A DNA stretch of 64,000 bases from Aristaeella hokkaidonensis. Lineage in GTDB: Bacteria; Bacillota; Clostridia; Christensenellales; Aristaeellaceae. Within the stretch, counting starts at the first letter, position 1, and each line of letters starts with the position of its first letter. The position numbers and the translations under genes were made by a program. The DNA lies in the NCBI RefSeq assembly GCF_018128945.1, contig NZ_CP068393.1:2852001-2916000 (forward strand), read 5' to 3'. Below the pieces are notes generated by a model. It saw only the letters and a list, made by a program, of their open reading frames with translations, did no database searches and was not told the origin of the DNA. Positions 16,593-24,768 of this stretch are shown here, in pieces.

Positions 16593-17786
16593 ATGGCAAG
16601 AGGGAACCAGAACATTAACGACCAGCTGTTCCGGACACGCGGCAGAAACGCTGCGGAAAGCCGGGAAAGCCAGGAGGAGATCCGGCGGCGGCAGATTCGC
16701 AGCTGGATTATCCTGGTGAGCGTTGCGCTGGCTGTGGTGCTGGGAATTCATTTTCTGGGCCGGTACGGTAAGGGCAAAGAGATCAGTATGGCCAAGCTGC
16801 CCTGTTACGCAAACCAGAACGTGACGCCCTTCCGGGACGGACTCGTCTACTATGACGGCGTGTCCATCCATCACCTGTCTTCCTCCGGAACGATCCGCTG
16901 GAGTTTTCCGGCGGGAAGCGACGTGAAGTTTACTGTCGGACCGACGCACATGGCGATCTGGTCCGGTACGCAGCTGTTCCTGGTGGATAAAAACGGAAAC
17001 GCGACCTATAACGAGAGTATGGAAGCCAAGGTTCAGCTCGCCCGGGTGGGTGAACGGTTTGCCGCGGTGGTTATAGGTGAGGAAGATACAGAACCGAAAC
17101 TGATCGTGAAGGACCTGAAGGGCGCCCAGGTGGACCAGGAACAGGAAGCCTACAGCGGCCTGATGATCCTGGATGCCGGATTCTACGGAGAACAGGGTGA
17201 ATACCTGTGGACGCTGGCACTGGACGTGTTCGGTACCGCACCGAATACGGTGATGAACACCTTCCAGGTCGGTAAGATGAATTACCGGGAGGTTTCCCTG
17301 GGTGAATCCCTGACCTATAAGGTGATTTATGAGAACGCCCGGCTGCGGGTGTTTACCACCCAGCAGGTGTACACCTATGACTACAAGGGCACACAGGACA
17401 CAAACAGCACGATGCTGGTATACGGATGGAAGCTGATTGACGCGGACATTCCGGAACGCGGACGTGCCAAGCTGCTGCTTGCTCCGACCAGCCAGACTTC
17501 CAGCGCGCAGCTGATTTCTGAACTGCGAGTACTGGAAGGCATGAATGACAAGCGGTACACGCTGCCGACCTCCTGCGTAGGCGCAAGCATCCACAAGGGG
17601 AACATCTACGCGATTTCCGAAGATTATATCTACCGGGCGGACATGTCCAGTCAGCGGTTCTTCGGATATCAGATTCCCGCGCCGGAAGGGGTTAAAATCA
17701 CCGCTTTCTACGGAATCACGGATGACGGCCGGATGCTGCTGGCCTCGGGTGAAACCATGTACTCACTGACCTTACCTGAAAGGTAA
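16593..17786 (+). CDS. Membrane-anchored beta-propeller protein, DUF5711-like
   Basis: A 397-residue protein with a charged cytoplasmic N-terminus, one transmembrane helix at about residues 36-55 (SWIILVSVALAVVLGIHFLG) and a large extracellular part with repeating strands typical of a propeller (FRDGLVYYDGVSIHHLSSSG, then LFLVDKNGNATYNESM). This layout fits the DUF5711 group of clostridial proteins, whose function is unknown. GAACGAGGA lies before the ATG. It shares the one-helix-plus-propeller plan with the much larger protein at 47341-50628, but the sequences are not obviously related. Heptad arrays flank it on both sides. Confidence 0.72.
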   Translation: MARGNQNINDQLFRTRGRNAAESRESQEEIRRRQIRSWIILVSVALAVVLGIHFLGRYGKGKEISMAKLPCYANQNVTPFRDGLVYYDGVSIHHLSSSGTIRWSFPAGSDVKFTVGPTHMAIWSGTQLFLVDKNGNATYNESMEAKVQLARVGERFAAVVIGEEDTEPKLIVKDLKGAQVDQEQEAYSGLMILDAGFYGEQGEYLWTLALDVFGTAPNTVMNTFQVGKMNYREVSLGESLTYKVIYENARLRVFTTQQVYTYDYKGTQDTNSTMLVYGWKLIDADIPERGRAKLLLAPTSQTSSAQLISELRVLEGMNDKRYTLPTSCVGASIHKGNIYAISEDYIYRADMSSQRFFGYQIPAPEGVKITAFYGITDDGRMLLASGETMYSLTLPER

Positions 17787-17796
17787 AAAACGAATT

Positions 17797-17824
17797 CAGG
17801 ATTCAGAATTAAGAATTCAGAATT
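17797..17824 (+). repeat. Four-unit heptad array, left arm of the S23 composite
   Basis: Units CAGGATT, CAGAATT, AAGAATT, CAGAATT. It is matched by an inverted array at 18208-18235 on the far side of the S23-type gene. Confidence 0.88.
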
Positions 17825-17843
17825 AAAGGTTATGGAGGTGACG

Positions 17844-18206
17844 ATGAAAGATAGCAATCCGGTTGTTCAGAAGAGCAAGGCTTTTGCTATCAGAATTATT
17901 CGTCTCTACCAGCACCTGACAGTAGAAAAGAAAGAGTTTATCCTTTCAAAGCAGGTGCTTAGAAGTGGTACAAGCATTGGCGCAAACATCAGAGAAAGCA
18001 TAAGAGCCCAGAGCACAGCTGACTTCCTGGCCAAGATGCAGATTTCACTTAAGGAAGCGGATGAAACACAGTATTGGTTGGAGTTGTTGAGGGAAACGGA
18101 TTATATTTCCGGTAAGGCAGCAGATAGTCTGATTGCTGATTGTGAAGAGATCATTCGATTGGTTGCAGCGATCGTAAAAACCTCGAAGGAGAATCAGCAA
18201 CAGTAA
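17844..18206 (+). CDS. Four-helix-bundle protein, S23 / 23S rRNA intervening-sequence family
   Basis: A 120-residue protein rich in helix: KSKAFAIRIIRLYQHL, then LSKQVLRSGTSIGANIRES and FLAKMQISLKEADETQYWL, which is the conserved core of the S23/IVP family (related in fold to Avd of diversity-generating retroelements). These proteins were first found encoded inside intervening sequences of 23S rRNA; their function is unknown. GGAGG lies 5 bases before the ATG at 17844, which is preferred over the ATG at 17832 inside that ribosome site. The gene lies between two heptad arrays in inverted orientation, and its base composition is more AT-rich than its neighbours, both suggesting it arrived as a unit. 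Confidence 0.87.
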   Translation: MKDSNPVVQKSKAFAIRIIRLYQHLTVEKKEFILSKQVLRSGTSIGANIRESIRAQSTADFLAKMQISLKEADETQYWLELLRETDYISGKAADSLIADCEEIIRLVAAIVKTSKENQQQ

Positions 18207-18207
18207 T

Positions 18208-18235
18208 AATTCTGAATTCTGAATTCTTAATTCTG
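18208..18235 (-). repeat. Four-unit heptad array in reverse orientation, right arm of the S23 composite
   Basis: Plus strand reads AATTCTG, AATTCTG, AATTCTT, AATTCTG; on the minus strand this is the same unit order as the array at 16430. It starts one base after the S23 stop. Confidence 0.88.
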
Positions 18236-18308
18236 AATTATTACAAATACCGGGTTGGGAATGGCAGTATAATACAGTTGGGAATCCAACATTTGGAGGC
18301 GTTCAATC

Positions 18309-19337
18309 ATGACGATCTACGTTGACGCGATGGGCGGAGACCTGGCACCGGAAGCACCGGTAAAAGGCGCACTGAGAGCACTGCGGCAGTATCCGCATCT
18401 GACCATCATCCTGGCGGGCAAGCTGGATGAAGTCAAGCCTTTCCTGGGCGACTATGAAGACGTGAAGGACCGGCTGATCCTGGAGGAAGAGCCGGAAGTG
18501 ATTACGAATCACGAGAGCCCGGTGATGGGTGTGCGCAAGAAGGTCAACAGCGCCACCGTACAGGGGATGCTGAAGGTGCGCAGCGGCGAAGCGGACGGCT
18601 TTGTATCCGCCGGCTCCACCGGTGCGACGCTGGCCGGCGGTATGTTCCGCCTGGGCCGGATTCCCGGTATTGAACGACCTGCCCTGGCGCCGCTGATGCC
18701 CAACGGACGGGGCCATTTCCTGCTGATTGACTGCGGCGCCAATGTGGACTGCAAGCCGGAATACCTGGTGCAGTTCGGTATCATGGGCGACGCTTATATG
18801 CGGGGCGTGATGGGAATGAAGAATCCCCGGATCGGCCTGGTGAACATCGGTGCGGAGGCTGAAAAAGGCAATAAGCTGGTGAAGGAAACCTATCCGCTGA
18901 TGGAAAAGGCTCCCTACAACTTCATCGGCAACGTGGAAGCCCGGGACGTTCCGCTGGATCAGGCGGATGTGTGCGTAACGGACGGCTTCGGCGGCAACCT
19001 GATCCTGAAGTATACCGAAGGCCTGGCCAGCGCACTGCTGGGTACCATCAAACATGAACTGATGGCGGATACCCGCGGCAAGATTGCCGGACTGATCGCA
19101 AAGCCAGCCTTTAAGCGGGTGAAAAAGACAATGAGCTCCGACGAAATCGGCGGCGCTCCGCTGCTGGGTGTCCAGGGCGCGGTGATCAAGGCGCACGGAT
19201 CCAGCAATGACTACGCATTTTGCAGCGCTATCAGCCAGTGCGTGAAGATGATTGACGGCAACGTCGTGAAGATCATCGAGGAAGGCGTAGCAAAGATGCT
19301 GGCTGCTGAAAGCGAAGCAGCTTCCAGTGAAGAATAA
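18309..19337 (+). CDS. plsX: Phosphate acyltransferase PlsX
   Basis: Makes acyl-phosphate from acyl-ACP for phosphatidic acid synthesis, working with PlsY at the membrane. The start MTIYVDAMGGDLAP, the SAGSTGATLAGG loop and the C-terminal GGAPLLGVQGAVIKAHG are family hallmarks. 342 residues is standard. TTGGAGGCG stands before the ATG. acpP and rnc follow within 62 and 13 bases, the usual lipid-synthesis cluster, here without fabD/fabG between them. A TATAAT at 18268-18273 is a possible -10 but has no clear partner. Confidence 0.97.
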   Translation: MTIYVDAMGGDLAPEAPVKGALRALRQYPHLTIILAGKLDEVKPFLGDYEDVKDRLILEEEPEVITNHESPVMGVRKKVNSATVQGMLKVRSGEADGFVSAGSTGATLAGGMFRLGRIPGIERPALAPLMPNGRGHFLLIDCGANVDCKPEYLVQFGIMGDAYMRGVMGMKNPRIGLVNIGAEAEKGNKLVKETYPLMEKAPYNFIGNVEARDVPLDQADVCVTDGFGGNLILKYTEGLASALLGTIKHELMADTRGKIAGLIAKPAFKRVKKTMSSDEIGGAPLLGVQGAVIKAHGSSNDYAFCSAISQCVKMIDGNVVKIIEEGVAKMLAAESEAASSEE

Positions 19338-19399
19338 GTATATCCATCCGGGGAAACCCGGCTGAATATAATGGAGAAGAAATGAAGGAGGATCTGACA

Positions 19400-19630
19400 A
19401 TGGATTTTGAAACCGTAAGAGACATGATCGCTGAACAGCTGAAGGTGGATGCCGCAGAGATCAAGCCCGAAAGCCGCCTGATGGAAGACCTGAAGGCCGA
19501 CAGCGCAAACATCATGGTTATGATCATGGACATGGAAGACCGTTTTGGCATCACGGTGGAAGACGATCAGATCATGAAGCTGAAGACCGTCGGTGACGTG
19601 GCCGAATATATCGCCAAGGTGAAGGGCTGA
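19400..19630 (+). CDS. acpP: Acyl carrier protein
   Basis: Small acidic carrier of growing acyl chains, 76 residues. The start at 19400 has AAGGAGG 8 bases upstream; an earlier in-frame ATG at 19382 contains the ribosome site and is rejected. The phosphopantetheine serine is in LKADSANIMVMIMDMEDRFG, so the usual DSL motif reads DSA here. That change is unusual for a primary ACP, but the position between plsX and rnc is the classical one for acpP. Confidence 0.92.
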   Translation: MDFETVRDMIAEQLKVDAAEIKPESRLMEDLKADSANIMVMIMDMEDRFGITVEDDQIMKLKTVGDVAEYIAKVKG

Positions 19631-19643
19631 GAACAGCAAGATC

Positions 19644-20300
19644 ATGCTTGATCAGGTAATGAAAGCCCTGGGGTACACATTCCGCGACGAAGCATTGCTT
19701 CGCCGCGCTTTGACGCACCCGTCCATGGGGAAAAACGACAACCAGCGGCTTGAATTTCTGGGAGACGCGGTGCTCCAGTACCTGATGAGCGACGCGCTGT
19801 ATCAGGCTCATCCGGATGAGCGGGAAGGCGCGCTGACCCACCGGCGGGCGCTGCTGGTCTGTGAAGCGGCATTGAGCCCCATTGCGAAAAAGCTGGGGCT
19901 GGGTGAGGCGCTGATCATGGACCGGGGCGAAGAACTGACCGGCGGCAGGGAAAAACCGAGCGTACTGTGCGACACCATGGAGGCAGTACTGGCCGCAGTC
20001 TATCTGGACGGCGGCATGGAAGCTGCCCGCGGTGTTGTGGAACGCTGCTGGCCGGAAGAGGGAGAAGTTTCCCGTCCGCTGCAGGATGCCAAGGGCGCCC
20101 TGCAGGAAGTCCTTCAGAAAGACGGGGGAGACGCTCCGACCTACGAGATTACCGGCCAGAGCGGCCCGCCCCATGCACCGGTGTTCCGTGCCACGGTATA
20201 CCGGTATGGGAAAGCACTGGCTGAAGGTGAGGGTAAAACCAAAAAGCAGGCGGAACAAGCCGCAGCGCTGGCTGCGCTGCAGCAAATTCAGAATTCATAA
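19644..20300 (+). CDS. rnc: Ribonuclease III
   Basis: Double-strand-specific endoribonuclease for rRNA and mRNA processing. The catalytic signature [13 protein letters not shown] is at residues about 34-46, and the double-stranded-RNA-binding domain occupies about 150-215 ([30 protein letters not shown]). 218 residues is slightly short. The last residues IQNS and the stop are encoded by a heptad repeat, so the native end may have been replaced. Confidence 0.95.
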   Translation: MLDQVMKALGYTFRDEALLRRALTHPSMGKNDNQRLEFLGDAVLQYLMSDALYQAHPDEREGALTHRRALLVCEAALSPIAKKLGLGEALIMDRGEELTGGREKPSVLCDTMEAVLAAVYLDGGMEAARGVVERCWPEEGEVSRPLQDAKGALQEVLQKDGGDAPTYEITGQSGPPHAPVFRATVYRYGKALAEGEGKTKKQAEQAAALAALQQIQNS

Positions 20301-20316
20301 TTCACAATTCACAATT
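20289..20316 (+). repeat. Four-unit heptad array over the rnc stop codon
   Basis: Units CAGAATT, CATAATT, CACAATT, CACAATT. The TAA of rnc (20298-20300) lies in the second unit. Confidence 0.85.
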
Positions 20317-20381
20317 ATATTGTGTGTGAATGAATTGATCAGCCGGACAAAACTTTTTCAGGCAGAAAAAGTCCGCATTCT

Positions 20382-20409
20382 GATCATTATGAATTATGAA
20401 TTAGAAATT
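20382..20409 (+). repeat. Degenerate four-unit heptad array before the GH51 gene
   Basis: Units GATCATT, ATGAATT, ATGAATT, AGAAATT, ending just before the ribosome site of the GH51 gene. Confidence 0.55.
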
Positions 20410-20427
20410 ACCGGAGGTAATTGGTTG

Positions 20428-21891
20428 ATGGCTAAGATCAGTCTGGACCGGAACCGGTCCAAGGGAACCATATCCAGGTATATCTACGGTTCTTTTGCCG
20501 AGCATCTGGGCCGCTGTATTTACGGCGGCATTTATGTGGGCAAAGACAGCCCTATCCCGAATGTGAACGGCATGCGTAAAGACGTGGTCGAGGCCATGAA
20601 GAACCTGAGAATGCCGGTGCTGCGCTGGCCGGGCGGCTGCTTTGCCGATGAATATCACTGGCGTGACGGTATCGGTGAACAGCAGGACCGGAAACGCATG
20701 GTGAATACCCACTGGGGCGGCGTGGTGGAAGATAACAGCTTCGGCACGCATGAGTTCATGGAGCTTTGCCGTCAGGTTGGCTGCGAACCGTATATCACGG
20801 GCAACGTGGGCAGCGGCACGGTGAAGGAAATGAGCGAGTGGGTGGAATACCTGAACTCCGACGGTGACAGCACCGTGGTGCAGGAAAGGTGGAAGAACGG
20901 ACAGAAGGAAGCCTGGGGCGTACGCTACTGGGGCGTCGGCAATGAAAGCTGGGGCTGTGGCGGCAACATGCGGGCGGAATATTATACGGATGAATACCGC
21001 CGTTTCCAGACTTACTGCAGGCAGTACGGCGACAACAAGCTGTATAAGATCGCCTGCGGACCTTCAGACGCGGACGTGAGCTGGACCGAAGTGCTGATGA
21101 AGAACGCGGCCAATATGATGGACGGTCTGAGCATGCACAGCTACACGATTCCCGGCGGATGGAACAACAAGAACCGGGCGACTGTGTTTACCCAGGATGA
21201 TTACTGGGAAACTCTGTCCTTTGCGGCGGACATTGACCGGAAGATCGGTCTGCACGCGGCGATTATGGACCGGTACGATCCGGAGAAGCGGGTCGGCCTG
21301 ATCATTGACGAATGGGGAACCTGGTTCCAGGTGGAACCGGATACGAACCCGGGCTTCCTGTATCAGCAGAATACGATGCGGGACGCGATGGTGGCGGCGG
21401 TGTCGCTGGACATCTTCAACAAGCGCTGCGACCGGGTTCATATGGCCAATATCGCCCAGACGGTAAACGTGCTGCAGGCGATTATCCTGACCGAAGGCGA
21501 CCAGATGGTGCTGACGCCCACGTATCATGTGTTTGACCTGTACAAGGAGCACATGGACGCCAAGGAGCTGGACTGCTATGTGGAAGCGGAGCAGACCGGT
21601 ACCGAGAAGTACCCGATGCCTTCTGTGACGGCTTCCGCTTCTGAAAAAGACGGCCGGATCACACTGACCGTGTCCAACCTGGAGCCGGAAAAGGCACAGG
21701 AAATTACTGTGAGCCTGAAGGGAGAAGCCATCCGCGGCGCGGAGGGACGGATCCTGACCGGCAAGATGGACGAATACAACGACTTCGGCAAAAACACGCT
21801 GGCGGTGAAAGCGTTCTCCGACTTCGAAGTGAAGGACGGAGCACTGGTGATCCGGATGCCGGCGTGCGCCGTGGCAGAGATCAGACTGTGA
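20428..21891 (+). CDS. Alpha-L-arabinofuranosidase, GH51 family
   Basis: Removes arabinofuranose side groups from arabinoxylan or arabinan fragments. 487 residues, no signal peptide, so it acts in the cytosol on imported oligosaccharides. GH51 features: [18 protein letters not shown], the acid/base Glu173 in GVGNESWGC, and the nucleophile Glu295 in IIDEWGTWF. The start at 20428 has GGAGGT 9 bases upstream. The AraR-like regulator at 9987 is a natural candidate to control it, but I see no AraR box in the 100 bases upstream. The gene overlaps the next one by 4 bases (GTGA). Confidence 0.94.
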   Translation: MAKISLDRNRSKGTISRYIYGSFAEHLGRCIYGGIYVGKDSPIPNVNGMRKDVVEAMKNLRMPVLRWPGGCFADEYHWRDGIGEQQDRKRMVNTHWGGVVEDNSFGTHEFMELCRQVGCEPYITGNVGSGTVKEMSEWVEYLNSDGDSTVVQERWKNGQKEAWGVRYWGVGNESWGCGGNMRAEYYTDEYRRFQTYCRQYGDNKLYKIACGPSDADVSWTEVLMKNAANMMDGLSMHSYTIPGGWNNKNRATVFTQDDYWETLSFAADIDRKIGLHAAIMDRYDPEKRVGLIIDEWGTWFQVEPDTNPGFLYQQNTMRDAMVAAVSLDIFNKRCDRVHMANIAQTVNVLQAIILTEGDQMVLTPTYHVFDLYKEHMDAKELDCYVEAEQTGTEKYPMPSVTASASEKDGRITLTVSNLEPEKAQEITVSLKGEAIRGAEGRILTGKMDEYNDFGKNTLAVKAFSDFEVKDGALVIRMPACAVAEIRL

Positions 21892-22166
21892 TAAGACCCT
21901 GCAGATGCCTGATCGGCGAAATGCCCGATGAGGCCGAATTGGCTGAGATTATCCGGGAACGGATTGAGACGATCCCGGAGGAAGAGCGTACCCCTGAAAA
22001 GGAGTACGCTTTTCGTCTTTCCCGGTGCAGGGAGTGTGAGAGCCTGCAGCGGGGTACCTGCGGAAAGTGCGGCTGCTACGTGGAGATCCGGGCAGCGAGG
22101 AAATGGCAGGGGTGTCCTGATGTGCCTGCACAGTGGCAGGCATATCAGGACATAATGAATAATTAA
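21888..22166 (+). CDS. Small Cys-rich protein, DUF6171-like
   Basis: A 92-residue protein with seven cysteines in metal-site spacing: PCRCL near the N-terminus, then [20 protein letters not shown] and [11 protein letters not shown]. This pattern (CRxCLxxxMD, then CRxCxxLxxGxCxxCGCxVxxRAA) is that of the DUF6171 group of Firmicutes, of unknown function; zinc binding is the likely role of the cysteines. The GTG start at 21888 overlaps the GH51 stop, so it is translated from the same message. The last residues (MNN) and the TAA lie in a heptad repeat. Confidence 0.75.
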   Translation: MIRPCRCLIGEMPDEAELAEIIRERIETIPEEERTPEKEYAFRLSRCRECESLQRGTCGKCGCYVEIRAARKWQGCPDVPAQWQAYQDIMNN

Positions 22167-22187
22167 AACTTAAGACTTAAAACTTAA
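22153..22187 (+). repeat. Five-unit heptad array (ACTTAA type)
   Basis: Units TAATGAA, TAATTAA, AACTTAA, GACTTAA, AACTTAA. It contains the stop of the preceding Cys-rich gene. A closely similar array sits at 24667-24701, after the large PG-binding gene. Confidence 0.75.
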
Positions 22188-22193
22188 AAATGT

Positions 22194-22284
22194 GGAACGA
22201 TAGGGACGGTTCTTTTCGTTCCTTTTTTTATTAATTTTTCTTTTTTTCGAGCAGGGGAACGAAGAGAACCGTCCCTATCATTCC
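22194..22284. repeat. REP/MITE-like 29-bp inverted repeat
   Basis: Arms 22194-22222 and 22256-22284 are 29 bases each and complementary at 27 positions; the core is GGGACGGTTCT / AGAACCGTCCC. The 33-base loop is T-rich. Both ends read like GGAACGATAGGGACGG. Such elements often occur in dispersed copies moved by REP-type transposases; only one copy is in this window. It may also terminate transcription from the GH51 operon. Confidence 0.75.
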
Positions 22285-22331
22285 CTTTTTCCCTAATTGT
22301 GAAGAAATATTACAGAAAAATGAATAACTCG

Positions 22332-22360
22332 TTGACATTGTGTAACGCATGAGATAAAAT
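22332..22360 (+). promoter_or_regulatory. Promoter for the SH3/PG-binding gene
   Basis: Consensus TTGACA, 17 bases, TAAAAT. A TATAAT six bases further on is too far from this -35. Confidence 0.65.
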
Positions 22361-22423
22361 TATAATGTATACGAATGTGGGCGGGAGGATTATGCCCTTT
22401 TCCCGTCTGTGGGAGGTTATCGT

Positions 22424-24655
22424 ATGTCTCAGCTGAAGATTCGCCTTCGTACGCTGATGGCGATTATTGCCGCGCTGACACTGCTTGTCTGCGCTGTTCC
22501 CGTGAGCGGGTTTACCGCGTCCGGATCGGAACAGACAACGGAAGAAGCATTGGAAACCGTCAGCAGCTATCCTTATACCACGAAAACGAAGGTTAAGGTG
22601 AATCTGCGGGCCAGCCGCTCTACCCGGAGCACACTGCTGAAGAAGATCCCTGCGGATGCGGAGATCACGGTCAACGCTGTGAAAGGCTCCTGGGCTGAGG
22701 TGCAGTACAAGAAATACTCCGGCTATGTGAAGACGGACTACATTGTATTGAAGGAAGTCAAAAAGGTTAAAGCGACACCTACTCCCACACCGATTGTGAC
22801 ATTGAGTCCTGAAGAGGATGCCGGCGGATATACTATCCTGCAAAAGGGCGCGGAAGGCGCGGAAGTAAGTTCCCTGCAGGAAGCGCTGATTGAGCTGGGA
22901 TTCCTGACCGGCAGCGCGGACGGTAAATTCGGAGCGAGTACGGAAAAAGCTGTTATCGCCTTCCAGGAGAAGAATGACTATCCAGCTACCGGCATCATGG
23001 ATGCGAATATCCAGGCATTCCTGTATTCCGGCCAGCCGAAGAATGCCAAAGGCACAAAGACCAGCATCAAGACCCTGAGCCCCGTGAAGGAAGTATCCAT
23101 GAAGAAGGGCAACAAGGGCGCGGCTGTTACCGAACTGCAGCAGAAGCTGATTGAGCTGGGCTACCTGAAGGGTACTCCTTCCGGAACATATGATACGGAT
23201 ACCATCGGAGCGGTACGCTCCTTCCAGAAAAAGAACGGCCTGACCTCCAACGGTACAGCCGACGCCACCACCAGGGCACTGATTATGTCCGGTACTGCTC
23301 TGGGTGCGAAGGACACAGCGACCCCGACCGTGGCGATTACCCCCAGTCCCACACCTACTATGGCGGTTCCTTCTGAATCCCTGAGGAACGGGGACAAGGG
23401 AGACGACGTGAAGCTGCTGCAGAAGCGGCTGAAGGATCTGGGTTATTACAAGAGTTCTGTGGACGGCAAGATGGGTAAAGGAACCGTGAAGGCCCTGAAG
23501 GAATTCCAGAAGGCCCATGGCCTGAAGGATGACGGTGTGGCCGGCCAGGCAACCTATGCGATCCTGTTTACCGACAACGCCCTGAAGAAGGGTACAACAC
23601 CAACTCCTCAGCCTACGACCAGCTCGACGCCCGCGCCGGAAGTGACCGCTACAGCGAATACTTCCGCCAGCTGGCCGACCCTGCGCAAGAATGACTCCGG
23701 AACCGACGTGGCCCAGCTTCAGGAAGCCCTGATCCAGCTGGGATACCTGTCCGGGAAAGCAGACGGCAATTACGGTGCCAAGACTGTGGATGCCGTGAAG
23801 GCCTTCCAGAAGGCAAACGGCCTGACCGCTGACGGTACAGCGGGAGAACAGACGCAGCGAACGCTGTACGGCGGCAACGCGAAAGCTGCCAATGTGAAAG
23901 CCACAGCTACCCCGAAGCCGGGAACTACAGCAGCTCCGGCAACAAATACCAACGGCACTCTGAAGGTCGGCTCCACCGGTGCGGACGTCAAGACCTTGCA
24001 GCAGAAGCTGATTGAGCTGGGTTACCTGAAAGGAACCGCGGATGGCGTGTTTGGAAAGCAGACAGCCTCTGCAGTCAAGGCTTACCAGAAGGCCAGCAAC
24101 CTGACCGCGGACGGCATTGCAGGCTCGCAGACCCTGAGCAGCCTGAGCAACGTAGCTGCTGCCAACAATGCTGCCGCAAGCAGCAGCACAGCCTCCAATA
24201 CAAACCAGAAAACTACTGTGACGCCCAGCGCATCCAAGGTACAATACGCGAACTGGTACGATAAGGTAAAATCCGTGGCGAGGAGTTACCCCTACGCGAC
24301 GGTGTATGATATCGCTACAGGCATCAGCTGGCAGGTTCATATCTTCTCCCTGGGTGCGCATGCGGACTATGAGCCCGTAACAGCGAACGATACCGCACGG
24401 ATGGAAAAGGTATTCGGCGGTAATACATGGAACCCGCGGGCTGTTTGGGTGGTCTTCTCCGACGGAAGCGTCTACATCGGATCCACGCACTCCATGCCGC
24501 ATGAAGTGCAGCACGTGAGGGATAACAATTTCGCCGGACATTCCTGCCTGCACTTCCCGAGGACACAGGAGCAGGTGAACTCCATCGGACCGTATGCCAC
24601 CAAGCATCAGGAAACGATTGACGCGGGATGGGCAGCGACACAAAAGATGAAGTAA
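22424..24655 (+). CDS. Secreted SH3 plus five PG-binding domains plus unassigned C-terminal domain
   Basis: A 743-residue exported protein; the start at 22424 has GGAGGT 6 bases upstream and gives a signal peptide ending near VSGFTASG. Residues about 50-115 are an SH3_3 domain (VNLRASRSTRSTLLKKIPAD), followed by five PG_binding_1 domains of about 65 residues separated by TPTP linkers. The last 140 residues form a different domain with conserved-looking HSMPHEVQHVRDNN and FAGHSCLHFPRT, where His and Cys residues sit as in a thiol enzyme; I do not recognise the family with certainty. It resembles modules seen at the end of other clostridial PG-binding proteins. Two similar heptad arrays flank the gene. 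Confidence 0.83.
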   Translation: MSQLKIRLRTLMAIIAALTLLVCAVPVSGFTASGSEQTTEEALETVSSYPYTTKTKVKVNLRASRSTRSTLLKKIPADAEITVNAVKGSWAEVQYKKYSGYVKTDYIVLKEVKKVKATPTPTPIVTLSPEEDAGGYTILQKGAEGAEVSSLQEALIELGFLTGSADGKFGASTEKAVIAFQEKNDYPATGIMDANIQAFLYSGQPKNAKGTKTSIKTLSPVKEVSMKKGNKGAAVTELQQKLIELGYLKGTPSGTYDTDTIGAVRSFQKKNGLTSNGTADATTRALIMSGTALGAKDTATPTVAITPSPTPTMAVPSESLRNGDKGDDVKLLQKRLKDLGYYKSSVDGKMGKGTVKALKEFQKAHGLKDDGVAGQATYAILFTDNALKKGTTPTPQPTTSSTPAPEVTATANTSASWPTLRKNDSGTDVAQLQEALIQLGYLSGKADGNYGAKTVDAVKAFQKANGLTADGTAGEQTQRTLYGGNAKAANVKATATPKPGTTAAPATNTNGTLKVGSTGADVKTLQQKLIELGYLKGTADGVFGKQTASAVKAYQKASNLTADGIAGSQTLSSLSNVAAANNAAASSSTASNTNQKTTVTPSASKVQYANWYDKVKSVARSYPYATVYDIATGISWQVHIFSLGAHADYEPVTANDTARMEKVFGGNTWNPRAVWVVFSDGSVYIGSTHSMPHEVQHVRDNNFAGHSCLHFPRTQEQVNSIGPYATKHQETIDAGWAATQKMK

Positions 24656-24667
24656 TTCATCTTTTGT
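24640..24667 (+). repeat. Perfect 12-bp inverted repeat spanning the PG-binding gene stop codon
   Basis: ACAAAAGATGAA (24640-24651) pairs with TTCATCTTTTGT (24656-24667); the TAA stop (24653-24655) sits in the loop. Confidence 0.8.
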
Positions 24668-24701
24668 AATGAATAATGAATACTTAAAACTTAAAACTTA
24701 A
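24667..24701 (+). repeat. Five-unit heptad array (ACTTAA type)
   Basis: Units TAATGAA, TAATGAA, TACTTAA, AACTTAA, AACTTAA, the same family and order type as 22153-22187. Confidence 0.75.
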
Positions 24702-24717
24702 GAATACTATATAGTTA

Positions 24718-24745
24718 AGAGCCGCAAGCTTATGCTTGCGGCTCT
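24718..24745. terminator. Hairpin between convergent genes
   Basis: AGAGCCGCAAGC pairs perfectly with GCTTGCGGCTCT around TTAT. The T runs on either side are distant, so termination is likely but imperfect in both directions. Confidence 0.65.
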
Positions 24746-24768
24746 GCTCTATCTTATGTTTTTTGGGA

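Noticed and set aside
22310..24643. 777-codon frame opposite the SH3/PG-binding gene
   Set aside because: It is the antisense of periodic PG-binding repeats, Cys- and Arg-rich without domain logic, and has no start signals.
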